DNA of 64,000 nt from Chelonoidis abingdonii. Its lineage: Eukaryota > Chordata > Testudines > Testudinidae. The translations under genes were made by a program, and so were the position numbers. The stretch spans positions 62,244,399 through 62,308,398 of the forward strand of contig NC_133773.1 of the NCBI RefSeq assembly GCF_003597395.2. Reading direction: 5' to 3'. A model generated the notes under the pieces. That model was not told where the DNA came from. It did not search any database and saw only the letters and a program-made list of their open reading frames with translations. Positions 60,101-64,000 of this stretch are shown one piece after another (within the stretch, counting starts at the first letter, position 1; every line of letters begins with the position of its first letter).

Positions 60101-62260
60101 TTGTGTAAGAGGGGATCTAAGAGATCATCCAGTCTGTCTTCCTGAAAATACATGTACATATCCTATACATGTGAAGTATATGGTTTATTACAATATGCCC
60201 TATTCATCTTGCATTGTTATGAGATCTCTGCAATAGCTAAGCAAAATGAAATATGTCTGTCCTCAGTTTAGCTTCAATCTTCAAATTATCTTGTTTTTTA
60301 GGTTTGATTTTTGTTTTTGTTGTAAAACTAATAGTTCAGTTGTTTTACCAGAAAATAATCATAGCTTCCAGGAACATAAAAATAAAACACTAATAATTTT
60401 TACTTCTAGAAACTTTTTGTTTGTACCATACCCCATTCAATGTTAGGTATCTTTGTGTTTGGAATTTACCAACATATAGTCTGAAAAACAGTTCTTGCTA
60501 TGGAATTGGTCTGTTTTGTTCATTTGTCTAGAGACATGCATGTAGTGAAACCTGTTGTTTTCTTTTGCAGTTTGTCCCTATTGGGTGTGATTCTAATAGC
60601 CTTCCAACAAGCACAGTACATTTTAGCAGAATTCATGAAATCAAGACAGAGACCAAATCACTGTTCTTCATCACAGCAAAACAGCAACCCTGTGGATATA
60701 ATCAGCTCTGATTCCTACAAGTAAAAATTCTTCTTCTTCTGAAGTGCTGTCATTTGCACTCTGTTTAACATAGAATAGCCTATTCTAAATCTTTGTACTA
60801 TGATATTACTGTGAACTCCCTTAGAAAGATACTGTTCCAAGAAACTTCTTTGTTTCAGTGAGTTTTCAGCATTCTGACATAATCAGGTGCACTCTGGTGT
60901 TTTAATCTGTACAGATGACAGATGAACAAAACTGAGAATAACTAATCTTGTGTTTGTTAGTAATACCTAGATAATGAAATGTAAGGTGGGTAATGTAAAC
61001 ACACTACATAGCTCCTGTGGTCCTGTTACTACTATGTGATGGGAATTACATGTAGATATTTAACAGTCACAGAAGTTAGAAATGGAAAGCACTTGTAGGC
61101 CATCAAATCTTAATCTCTGAACCTAGGTCCTAGTTCAGTCAAGCATTTGAGCATGTATTGGAGTTGGTCAAAGCACTTAAACTCATGCTTAAATCACAGT
61201 GAAATTGTAACATTGAATTAAATATCAGGGTGCCCAGAGCCTTTGTGTAGGGATCATTGCTATTATTGAAATCTAGATGTAATTAAAAATGCAACTCCCT
61301 GTGCGACCAAACAAGATGCACATACCTCGGGCTTGGAAACACATTTGTGGGTGCCTTTGAAGACAGTAGGAGTCATGTATGCAACTTGGATGAGAATTTA
61401 ACCCATAGCCATTAAGTGAATCTTTCCACTGTAAGCACTCACTTCTGTTAGGACAGAAGATAGCTTCAGGTAAATTGTCCCTTCCTGAGTTTTATACCGA
61501 AAGAAGGTAGAAATCCAGTTCTTATGTTTCATTAATATTTCTCTTTGCCTCTCACTAAATACTTTTTTAAAAGATATAATTTAATGATGGCTTTACATAT
61601 ATTTAAAAAACACCTTAAAAATTCTTTATTTCATATCCAGGGGCAGCTGCAAGACGTTTATCGATTCCTGTAGCACCTCTGATAAAGGCAAAGGAAAAGG
61701 CTTCCTTTCTGTAGGCACTCCATCCAGCCGAAGCCAGAATGCTGCAAAGAGAAGTCCAGCAACCTATAGCCACTCTCAGAAGAAACATAAATGTTCTGTT
61801 TACTACAGTAAACAAAAAACAAACACAGTAACTGGCAGTGCCATTACAACTACTGATGAAAAGCAGAATCACACTGTAGAGAACCAAATCTCAGCACCAA
61901 AAGAGGACATTTGCACTGATATTGTTAGTCAGAACTGGCTACACCTAAAATATGCAAATAGCATAAATGTAAACATGCAGAAGAATTTAACTCTTCCAGG
62001 AAACTTTCTGGATAAAGAAGAAAGTGCACTAAAAAATACAGTTCTCATAAAAAGTACTTCTTCAGAGTGTGATTTGAAGGAGGATCTTCAAGCATGTATG
62101 TTTCCTAAGGAAACTAACCTTAAAACTTTAGAAAATATAACTGAGCTCAAAGAACAGGAGTTCTGTCCTCTGAAGACATCTAAGAAGCTACCCGAAAGTC
62201 ACTTGTCAAATTCATCTCAACAACAGCCAGAATTGCAAGATCTTTCCAGGAAAAATAATG
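26908..62260 (+). CDS. TMEM131L: TMEM131L (transmembrane protein 131-like), internal 22 exons
   Basis: Joined coding exons: 26908-26976, 28537-28660, 29806-29922, 32424-32534, 40204-40281, 41692-41845, 44491-44549, 44905-45013, 46165-46270, 46907-47060, 47922-48092, 48665-48731, 49408-49525, 50223-50364, 51628-51737, 53446-53518, 55188-55330, 56212-56354, 57065-57251, 58118-58303, 60571-60720, 61641-62260. All phases join in frame without stops. TMEM131L is a type I membrane protein; the family binds procollagen for ER export, and TMEM131L has been reported to dampen canonical Wnt signalling through LRP6 degradation in thymocytes (known, not visible here). The window encodes a PapD-like domain, the long luminal region with ten N-glycosylation sequons, one membrane helix and the start of the cytoplasmic tail, about 1,060 of roughly 1,600 residues. 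The 5' exon(s) with start codon and the 3' exons are outside. Identified by remembered similarity to the human protein; paralogue TMEM131 is the alternative but fits less well. Confidence 0.93.
26996..27140. mobile_element. Dispersed turtle repeat with perfect 8-bp target duplication
   Basis: AGATTATT occurs at 26988-26995 and again at 27141-27148, flanking a 145-bp unit that begins AAGTATCAGAGGGGTAGCCG and contains GTGTTAGTCTGGATCCGTAA, then CACCCACGAAAGCTCGTGCT, and ends ACACTCTGCTGCTTTCTT. The 5' wording is a very common turtle/crocodile repeat. The inner segment after GCAGCAAAG appears inverted relative to the form I remember. The element starts 20 nt after the exon 1 splice junction. Confidence 0.75.
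27821..27903. repeat. Short near-palindrome
   Basis: The left arm TTATTCTTGTTGTATTACAA plus GCCTACTCCCAGATCT pairs with the right arm AGATCTAGGAGTGAGCTTGT plus TATAGGACAAGAATAA, with a loop of about 10 nt. It could be a small MITE or an intronic hairpin; there is no clear target duplication. Confidence 0.6.
28220..28300. repeat. Low-complexity CAAA / C / CT tract
   Basis: An A-rich run with repeated CAAA is followed by nine or ten C and then (CT)n. Simple repeat within an intron. Confidence 0.8.
28537..28660 (+). CDS. TMEM131L: TMEM131L local exon 2 (PapD-like domain)
   Basis: Acceptor CCCCTTAG, donor GTGAGTGT. Encodes [20 protein letters not shown], then [15 protein letters not shown] and SPVHSR. 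YAYNPS is the family signature in the PapD-like fold (N-P-S in place of N-P-T). Enters at phase 2, leaves at phase 0. Confidence 0.92.
28661..29805. other. Intron sequence; no exon seen
   Basis: AT-rich; around 29600-29690 there is TGGGAGTTGAGTGTGCTCAG then CAGGATGAGGCCCTG, wording of an old dispersed amniote repeat. No other feature. Confidence 0.45.
29806..29922 (+). CDS. TMEM131L: TMEM131L local exon 3 (PapD-like domain end)
   Basis: Acceptor TCTTTAG, donor GTAACT. Encodes [20 protein letters not shown] then [19 protein letters not shown]. Phase 0 at both ends (39 codons). [16 protein letters not shown] is the conserved C-terminal strand of the PapD-like domain and contains one sequon (NTS). 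Confidence 0.95.
30048..30161. repeat. Palindromic dispersed repeat (GTCCTACAAACA family)
   Basis: CCTGGTCCTACAAACATTTA and GTATGTGCTTAATG on the left are matched by GCTTAAGCACGTG and GTGTTTGTAGGATGGGGG on the right, forming imperfect inverted halves. Matches a very abundant amniote palindromic repeat from memory. Confidence 0.55.
30165..32423. other. Intron sequence; no exon seen
   Basis: Holds a (TA)n run at 31199-31214 and short A/T tracts. Open frames of about 70-100 codons have no recognised homology. Confidence 0.45.
32424..32534 (+). CDS. TMEM131L: TMEM131L local exon 4
   Basis: Acceptor TTACAACAG, donor GTACAG. Encodes [20 protein letters not shown] then [17 protein letters not shown], 37 codons, phase 0 at both ends. 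It follows the PapD-like domain and matches the LPxxQxIQ segment of the family. A 7.7-kb intron follows, the longest complete intron between recognised exons in the window. Confidence 0.92.
32535..33245. other. Intron sequence; no exon seen
   Basis: AT-rich; nothing recognised apart from the CT tract at 33151-33182. Confidence 0.45.
33151..33182. repeat. (CT)n microsatellite
   Basis: About 15 uninterrupted CT units followed by a C-rich stretch. Confidence 0.95.
33246..33400. mobile_element. Possible MITE (ATTCCAGAATAA motif)
   Basis: AGTTATTCCAGAATAAAATG, GCTATTCCAGAAAAACTCCC and TCTTATTCTAGAATCAGAAT recur within 150 bp, resembling a sauropsid MITE whose interior has repeated TTATTCCGGAATAA-like words. 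Ends not resolved. Confidence 0.35.
33659..33678. repeat. Poly-C tract
   Basis: About nineteen consecutive C residues on the + strand, about 60 bp after a T12 run. Such homopolymers are prone to assembly error. Confidence 0.9.
33940..34113 (-). mobile_element. Cry-type tRNA-derived SINE (tortoise Pol III SINE)
   Basis: On the minus strand it begins GGGACGGATCACTCAGTCGT, continues TTGAGCCTTGGCCTGCTAAA, CCCAGGGTTGTAAGTTCAAT (B-box region), GAGGGGGCCATTTAGGGATC and ends in GACCTTTCAAGGTTCCTTCT, a tail shared with the CR1 3' end. This is the known tRNA-Lys-derived SINE of cryptodiran turtles, mobilised by CR1 machinery. The promoter boxes are partly mutated. The A17 run on the + strand next to its 3' end is at 33908-33925. 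Confidence 0.88.
34285..35240 (+). mobile_element. CR1 LINE reverse-transcriptase relic
   Basis: The + strand translates to [23 protein letters not shown] text (here [20 protein letters not shown]), then [38 protein letters not shown] and, after frame changes, [30 protein letters not shown] and FSDDAKL-like blocks. These are consecutive CR1 RT motifs. A MITE interrupts the C-terminal part at 35041-35161. The copy is truncated at both ends and inactive. Confidence 0.88.
35041..35161. mobile_element. MITE inside the CR1 relic, with exact target duplication
   Basis: ATCTGGGAGT lies at 35031-35040 and again at 35162-35171. Between them is a 121-bp unit that starts AGTGTGGCCAGACAGAAAG and ends AGGACATCTGGTCACCCT, short inverted ends of AGGGTGACCAGA type. 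Excising it restores the CR1 wording GGGATCTGGGAGTCATAGTT. Confidence 0.85.
35410..35535. repeat. Palindromic dispersed repeat (GTCATGGACAGGTCA type)
   Basis: GTATTTTTCATAAAAGTCAG then GACAGGTCACGG is mirrored by GACCTGTCCATGACTTTTAC and TAAAAATACCCATGAC. The arms are imperfect. A C-rich stretch (35280-35405) precedes it. Likely a MITE. Confidence 0.55.
35578..35599. repeat. (GT)n microsatellite
   Basis: About ten GT units with one TT interruption, followed by a G-rich stretch. Confidence 0.9.
35600..40203. other. Long intron; no exon seen
   Basis: 4.6 kb of mostly AT-rich sequence with a (GT)n at 37063-37082 and T/A homopolymers. I find no splice-bounded coding block and no nameable element. 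Open frames up to 90 codons (for example 38694-38966) show no recognised homology. Confidence 0.45.
37063..37082. repeat. (GT)n microsatellite
   Basis: Ten GT units, followed by ATACAATATAAAATATATAG. Confidence 0.9.
40204..40281 (+). CDS. TMEM131L: TMEM131L local exon 5
   Basis: Acceptor TTACTTTTCTAG, donor GTATGA. Encodes [20 protein letters not shown] then MCQQLK, 26 codons, phase 0 at both ends. Contains a sequon (NAS) and matches the family text LLQVxLECSLHN. Confidence 0.92.
40304..40925 (-). mobile_element. hAT transposon remnant with transposase C-terminal (hATC) fragment
   Basis: Begins AGGGCTGTCAATTAATTGTA just 22 nt after exon 5. On the minus strand, about 40880 to 40680, the translation gives [20 protein letters not shown] then [20 protein letters not shown], the C-terminal dimerisation domain of ZBED/Charlie-like hAT transposases (normally VPCERLFS...P.....L..L..N). 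Frame and most conserved positions survive, but the rest of the transposase is deleted. At 40844 the left-end sequence (AATTAATCAC then ACACTGTTAAACAGTAAT, AATACTATTTATATAAATAT) starts again in direct orientation, so there is a partial second copy or tandem rearrangement. Confidence 0.7.
41692..41845 (+). CDS. TMEM131L: TMEM131L local exon 6
   Basis: Acceptor ATGTCACTCCAG, donor GTAAGT. Encodes [20 protein letters not shown], then [20 protein letters not shown] and [11 protein letters not shown], ending at phase 1. Matches the VYVAxDxxETS segment of the family. Confidence 0.92.
41846..43430. other. Intron sequence; no exon seen
   Basis: AT-rich with no recognised element before the LTR-like segment at 43431. 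Confidence 0.45.
43431..44171 (-). mobile_element. LTR-like segment (possible solo LTR)
   Basis: The segment starts TGTTCAGTTGGGAACC and ends CACACTATAACA-like on the + strand, giving TG...CA borders. On the minus strand there is AATAAAACTATTAC, a polyadenylation-type signal, about 80 nt before the inner end, preceded by a pyrimidine-rich TTTTCTCACTGTG. No 4-6-bp duplication is visible at these borders, and no gag/pol sequence lies nearby. The 87-codon minus-strand frame (43434-43697) is Asp-rich without homology. Borders and class are tentative. Confidence 0.35.
44491..44549 (+). CDS. TMEM131L: TMEM131L local exon 7
   Basis: Acceptor TTTTGGACAG, donor GTAATT. Encodes [20 protein letters not shown], entering at phase 1 and leaving at phase 0. 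Nearly identical in layout to the family text VNMYxLHSGNS. Confidence 0.93.
44905..45013 (+). CDS. TMEM131L: TMEM131L local exon 8
   Basis: Acceptor TTTTAATGCAG, donor GTACAG. Encodes [20 protein letters not shown] then [16 protein letters not shown], leaving at phase 1. One sequon (NFT). Confidence 0.93.
45256..45530. mobile_element. hAT-like MITE (copy 2 of the 17033 family)
   Basis: Shares ACTTCATTGCACCATGACCC, GGGCTCCAGCAAGTCTAATG, CAGGGTCACGACCCACTTTG and the end CAGAGTTTGAGAACTGG with the copy at 17033-17284. It also holds a longer inner palindrome with GCCTGAGCCCCACCAC and GTGGTGGGGCTCAGGC that the first copy lacks. Preceded by CACACA/CT-rich simple sequence at 45195-45235. Confidence 0.7.
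45866..46120 (+). mobile_element. MIR-like SINE with internal insertion
   Basis: AGGAGACTTGAGCTCTGCCA, CTGACTCCCTGTCTGATCTT and GGACAATTC match the MIR core, and ACCCTCTGTAAAGTAGAGCT then AAGGATCTTTGAAATCC match its 3' half. Between them (45951-46018) is TCTGATTTTCTGAAGTGCTG ... ACATCTGAAAATCAGA, a short inverted-end repeat. Confidence 0.55.
46165..46270 (+). CDS. TMEM131L: TMEM131L local exon 9
   Basis: Acceptor TTTATACAG, donor GTAGGT. Encodes [20 protein letters not shown] then [14 protein letters not shown], entering at phase 1 and leaving at phase 2. KACxSHP matches the family. Confidence 0.9.
46907..47060 (+). CDS. TMEM131L: TMEM131L local exon 10
   Basis: Acceptor TTTCTCTACAG, donor GTAAGT. 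Encodes [20 protein letters not shown], then [20 protein letters not shown] and [11 protein letters not shown]; phases 2 to 0. One sequon (NTS). The WSIW.TN.F.FSI.LNDVF text is a second immunoglobulin-like/ASH-type unit of the family. Confidence 0.94.
47922..48092 (+). CDS. TMEM131L: TMEM131L local exon 11
   Basis: Acceptor TTTCCTTCTAG, donor GTACTG. Encodes [20 protein letters not shown], then [20 protein letters not shown] and [17 protein letters not shown]; 57 codons, phase 0 at both ends. One sequon (NFT). [15 protein letters not shown] and [10 protein letters not shown] are highly characteristic. Confidence 0.96.
48665..48731 (+). CDS. TMEM131L: TMEM131L local exon 12 (NAGNAG acceptor)
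   Basis: The acceptor reads TTTTTCAGCAG, so splicing after the first AG (start 48662) adds one Gln codon and after the second (start 48665) does not. Both stay in frame. Encodes [20 protein letters not shown] then DT, donor GTAGGT, leaving at phase 1. The shorter form aligns best with the remembered human length. Confidence 0.88.
49408..49525 (+). CDS. TMEM131L: TMEM131L local exon 13
   Basis: Acceptor ATTTTAG, donor GTTTGT. Encodes [20 protein letters not shown] then [18 protein letters not shown]; phases 1 to 2. TWNVDxELAxxLYERWQ is diagnostic of the family. Confidence 0.94.
50223..50364 (+). CDS. TMEM131L: TMEM131L local exon 14
   Basis: Acceptor AATTAAACAG, donor GTAATG. Encodes [20 protein letters not shown], then [20 protein letters not shown] and TALKNSM; leaves at phase 0. 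One sequon (NFS). Confidence 0.94.
50365..51627. other. Intron sequence; no exon seen
   Basis: Between 50740 and 50920 there is a GC-richer patch (CAGGGCCAGATCTAGGGGCT ... GACCCTCGGGGGCCGG), probably an old dispersed repeat that I cannot name. Nothing else. Confidence 0.4.
51628..51737 (+). CDS. TMEM131L: TMEM131L local exon 15
   Basis: Acceptor AACTGTTTAG, donor GTAATG. Encodes [20 protein letters not shown] then [16 protein letters not shown]; leaves at phase 2. [21 protein letters not shown] marks another ASH/PapD-like strand set. Confidence 0.95.
51738..53445. other. Intron sequence; no exon seen
   Basis: No recognised exon or repeat. The 100-codon frame at 52840-53142 has no splice sites or homology that I can identify. 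Confidence 0.45.
53446..53518 (+). CDS. TMEM131L: TMEM131L local exon 16
   Basis: Acceptor TTTATTTAG, donor GTAAGA. Encodes [20 protein letters not shown] then YAHR; phases 2 to 0. One sequon (NFT). Confidence 0.92.
53780..53900 (+). mobile_element. MIR-like SINE fragment
   Basis: GAGACCTTGGAGAAATCATT and TAACTTCTCTGCCTTAGTTT then CCATTTGTAC match the MIR core (ACCTTGGGCAAGTCACTTAA, CTCTGTGCCTCAGTTTCC). Degraded. Confidence 0.6.
54027..54093. repeat. Palindromic dispersed repeat, copy 1
   Basis: TGAAATCCTGGCCACACTGA then AGTCAATGGCAAAA is mirrored by TTGACTTCAATATGGCCAGG then ATTTCACC. A second copy is at 62308-62378. Matches a common sauropsid palindromic repeat from memory. Confidence 0.7.
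54688..54706. repeat. (GGT)n microsatellite
   Basis: Six GGT/GTG units. Confidence 0.9.
55188..55330 (+). CDS. TMEM131L: TMEM131L local exon 17
   Basis: Acceptor TTTGTTTTCAG, donor GTAGGC. Encodes [20 protein letters not shown], then [20 protein letters not shown] and VASLILI; leaves at phase 2. [19 protein letters not shown] is diagnostic. Confidence 0.95.
56212..56354 (+). CDS. TMEM131L: TMEM131L local exon 18
   Basis: Acceptor CTGTTATGACAG, donor GTGAGT. Encodes [20 protein letters not shown], then [20 protein letters not shown] and TLMDCRR; phases 2 to 1. One sequon (NLT). [14 protein letters not shown] is the most conserved loop of the TMEM131 family. Confidence 0.96.
57065..57251 (+). 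CDS. TMEM131L: TMEM131L local exon 19
   Basis: Acceptor TTTCCTTTAG, donor GTAAGC. Encodes [20 protein letters not shown], then [20 protein letters not shown] and [20 protein letters not shown] plus SI; phases 1 to 2. ENxGPLPI.....I.G..C.GYGF is an ASH-type domain signature. One sequon (NSS). Confidence 0.96.
58118..58303 (+). CDS. TMEM131L: TMEM131L local exon 20 (end of luminal region, start of TM helix)
   Basis: Acceptor GCTGACAG, donor GTAATG. Encodes [60 protein letters not shown] and FV; phases 2 to 2. One sequon (NVT). The last eight or so residues start the transmembrane helix, whose second half is in the next exon after a 2.3-kb intron. Confidence 0.96.
58845..58983 (+). mobile_element. 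hAT-like MITE with perfect 8-bp target duplication
   Basis: GCCCCAGG is present at 58837-58844 and 58984-58991. The 139-bp unit starts CGTAGGTGCTGGAACTAGGG and ends CAAATTCTTCCAGCACCCCTG; AGGTGCTGGAA and TTCCAGCACCC are inverted ends. A second, antisense copy is at about 15428-15540. Confidence 0.88.
58992..60080. other. Intron sequence; no exon seen
   Basis: Short GT/CA alternation at 59373-59400 and a poly-C run near 59935. The segment 59970-60070 (TAGCTTGTTAGCTGCTTGGG ... GTATATTGTGTAGCAGTGAG) resembles an old amniote repeat read in reverse. No exon. Confidence 0.45.
60083..60145 (-). mobile_element. CR1 3' end fragment, antisense
   Basis: ACAGAATCATAGAAGTTTGT then GGATCTAAGAGATCATCCAG and TCTGTC match the antisense CR1 3' terminus (AGAATCATAGAA...GGACCTxxxxGGTCATCTAGTCC). 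Confidence 0.6.
60571..60720 (+). CDS. TMEM131L: TMEM131L local exon 21 (TM helix end, cytoplasmic start)
   Basis: Acceptor TTTCTTTTGCAG, donor GTAAAA. Encodes [40 protein letters not shown] and VDIISSDSY; phases 2 to 2. Together with the end of exon 20 it completes a hydrophobic helix of about 18-20 residues, followed by the basic KSRQR stop-transfer sequence, as expected for type I topology. Confidence 0.97.
60721..61640. other. Intron sequence; no exon seen
   Basis: The stretch 61125-61245 (CCTAGTTCAGTCAAGCATTT ... TAAACTCATGCTTAAATCAC) resembles the palindromic family at 30048-30161 in degraded form. Otherwise nothing. Confidence 0.4.
61641..62260 (+). CDS. TMEM131L: TMEM131L local exon 22 (cytoplasmic tail)
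   Basis: Acceptor TTTCATATCCAG, donor GTAATC. A 620-bp exon, open throughout; phases 2 to 1. It starts [20 protein letters not shown], continues [20 protein letters not shown] and [20 protein letters not shown], then a less conserved Ser/Lys/Glu-rich part with [15 protein letters not shown] and [13 protein letters not shown]. No domain is visible in this tail. Downstream exons for the rest of the tail and the stop codon are beyond the window or not recognised before its end. Confidence 0.96.
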
Positions 62261-62307
62261 GTAATCTTTCCATTTATATAATTCATTTTGAAATTATTGG
62301 ACTTGGG

Positions 62308-62378
62308 TGAAAATCTTGGCCCCACTGAAGTCAATGGCAAAACATTCCTTCACTTCAATGGGGATAGGATTTCACCCT
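62308..62378. repeat. Palindromic dispersed repeat, copy 2
   Basis: GGGTGAAAATCTTGGCCCCA then CTGAAGTCAATGGCAAAA is mirrored by TCACTTCAATGGGGATAGG then ATTTCACCCTG. Same family as 54027-54093. It lies 47 nt downstream of the exon 22 donor. Confidence 0.7.
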
Positions 62379-63176
62379 GTGTGTGAGGATATTTTACTCA
62401 TGCCTCTTGATTTTGATATGTTTATGCAGATTTGCAAGAAAGAGGATCTGGCCAGAAAAATTCCTTTGTGTTGTAAATCAAAATTGCGGCTAAGATGCAA
62501 CTTCAAGGATATTTCTGAAAGTTTGAAACTGAAAGCAAGTTTCATATAATATGGATATGATAAAGTTTTAAGACTTCACAGTTGCTTCAGTGCATAAATT
62601 CACACCATAATATTTATAAAGGTTAAAACAAAGTTTAAGAGACAAACATATTTTCATCATAGATATGATTAAAATACAATCTGTCCTTGGTCAGATACTC
62701 AAATTATTTAAATCTTTTAACTTTTTTTTTTTTTTTTTTTTAAACTGTGGGACGGGTAGCTGTACCTGTTTACTATTTAGGCCCACTGAAAATCTGGGGT
62801 CTGATTGCTGACTTGATAGTGATCCCACTGACTTCATTTGAAGTTGTGCTTAGCACTTCTGAAAGTTAGGCATCTGGCTTTTGTAATAATATTGTAACCT
62901 AAAAGGGCCAGAAGCTGCCACCAGGGTATTTGGAAGTTCTCACATTATTAGGAATTTTCAAGTTGCCATTTCTATCAGAGACTCGAGATGTTTAGCTCAT
63001 GACTTTAAATTGAGAGACTAGCCTTGGGGAAGAGGCACAAGAACACTTAAAATGTTGGTTAGGAAGTCAAAGGAATATTTCTTGTGAACTGTTTTCACTG
63101 AGAATGTGGCAAAAGCAAATCCATTGATTGAATCCCAAATATTCAGTTGATAAGTCCGTTTTTGTTGGATTGAGAA
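62379..63176. other. Intron sequence; no exon seen
   Basis: Contains a T20 run at 62722-62741. 62800-62885 (CCCACTGACTTCATTTGAAG ... CTTAGCACTTCTGAAAGTTA) has the wording of an old dispersed repeat. The 80-codon frame at 62307-62549 lacks an acceptor-bounded match to the family. Confidence 0.4.
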
Positions 63177-63360
63177 TACGGAGATCTGGGTTCTGTTCCT
63201 GGCTCTGCCACAGACTAACTATTTGACCCTGAGACAGTCAGTTATCCTGTGTATTCCCTCATCTGTTAAATGGATTTACAGTACTACTATTTACTCATTT
63301 CAGGCATGTTGACAAACTAATTAATATTTATAAAGTGCTTTGAAATCCTTCAGATGCTCT
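63177..63360 (+). mobile_element. MIR-type SINE
   Basis: ATCTGGGTTCTGTTCCTGGC, TCTGCCACAGACTAACTATT, TGACCCTGAGACAGTCAGTT, CCCTCATCTGTTAAATGGAT and ATTTATAAAGTGCTTTGAAA follow the MIR consensus in order, including the CORE region and the 3' GTAAAGCGCTTTG block. Confidence 0.75.
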
Positions 63361-63569
63361 AGAAGTACAGTGTTGTTGTTAACCTACTTTATATTTTCAA
63401 AGCTGCTAAATAAAATTTAAAAACATTGATTACACTTTTAAACAATATTTTGTTACAGTTCAGAGAGATCATGCATTATAGCTAAACCAAGCTGCTTCCT
63501 ACTGTAAATGGCATTGCATTCTTAACAAAAGTAAATGATTATTTATAGAGTCATTTTTAGTATCACAAA

Positions 63570-63900
63570 ATAGAGAGTCACAGAAAAGTAGGGCTGGAAG
63601 GGACCTCAAGAGATCATCTTGTCCAGCTCCATGCATTGGGGCAGGACCAAATATACCAGACCATCACTGACAGATGTTTGTCTAACCTGTTCTTAAAATC
63701 CTCCAGTGATGGGGTTTCCATCCACAGTCTTCCTTGGAAGCTTAACTATTCTGATAATTTGAAAGTTTTTCCTAATATCTAACCCCAGTCTCCCTTGCTG
63801 CCTTGTCCTATCTTCACTGGACATAGAGAACAATTGATAAGTCCTCTTTATAACAGTTCTTAAGTTATCTGATGATTTGATATCAAGTTCCCACTGTGAT
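63570..63900 (-). mobile_element. CR1 3' end, antisense
   Basis: GGGCTGGAAGGGACCTCAAG, AGATCATCTTGTCCAGCTCC, TTGTCTAACCTGTTCTTAAA, ATCCTCCAGTGATGGGGTTT and TTTTTCCTAATATCTAACCC reproduce the antisense CR1 3' UTR/ORF2 end, as in the copy at 16302. About 330 bp are present before the match fades near the window end. Confidence 0.85.
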
Positions 63901-64000
63901 ACAGCATGGCCAGAGGGCAGCATAAGAGTGTTAGCAGGGGGCCTTATTCCCTGCCAAGGGAGGAAGGTTTGCTTTAGATTAACTAGAACAGCTGTGGCCA

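Noticed and set aside
1..64000. CRISPR arrays, operons, phage or toxin-antitoxin systems
   Set aside because: Everything recognised is vertebrate: spliced exons, SINE/LINE/hAT repeats. No direct-repeat/spacer array or bacterial gene organisation is present.

Overview
This is vertebrate nuclear DNA, most likely from a hidden-necked (cryptodiran) turtle. The evidence is a lineage-diagnostic tRNA-derived Cry-type SINE at 33940-34113, many CR1 LINE copies, L2 and MIR fragments and a dense crop of hAT-type MITEs, together with an AT-rich single-gene region whose exons are bounded by GT-AG splice sites. There are no operons, CRISPR arrays or other prokaryotic features. Family names come from recognition by eye; no database search was possible.

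The only host gene recognised is TMEM131L (KIAA0922) on the + strand. I could place 22 consecutive coding exons between 26908 and 62260 (about 3.19 kb of coding sequence, about 1,060 codons). All are in frame across every junction and all have GT donors and AG acceptors. The first exon(s), with start codon and signal peptide, lie upstream of the window or were not recognised. The 3' exons, coding for the rest of the cytoplasmic tail, lie downstream. Exons 1-3 (local numbering) encode a PapD-like immunoglobulin fold, later exons the rest of the long luminal region, exons 20 and 21 share one transmembrane helix, and exon 22 begins the Ser/Lys-rich cytoplasmic tail.

Positions 1-26907 are probably upstream intron and consist largely of mobile DNA: an L2 relic (about 140-1125), a palindromic MITE (2500-2735), CR1 tails, a 1.7-kb insertion carrying a C-rich minisatellite (10066-11726), a Tigger-type MITE (12427-12618), a 1.5-kb TIR element with another MITE inside it (12710-14262), and an 8.2-kb nest (16.3-24.5 kb). 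That nest is an antisense CR1 interrupted by several DNA elements, by a second CR1, and by a nearly intact RTE-type LINE (18838-21940) with a 1029-codon open frame.

The introns between 27 and 64 kb carry further repeats: hAT elements placed close to two splice donors (26996 and about 40304), a CR1 reverse-transcriptase relic with its own MITE insert (34.3-35.2 kb), an LTR-like segment (43.4-44.2 kb), a MITE with perfect 8-bp target duplication (58845-58983), and MIR/CR1 fragments. The most unusual item is the well-preserved RTE element sitting inside heavily decayed repeats.
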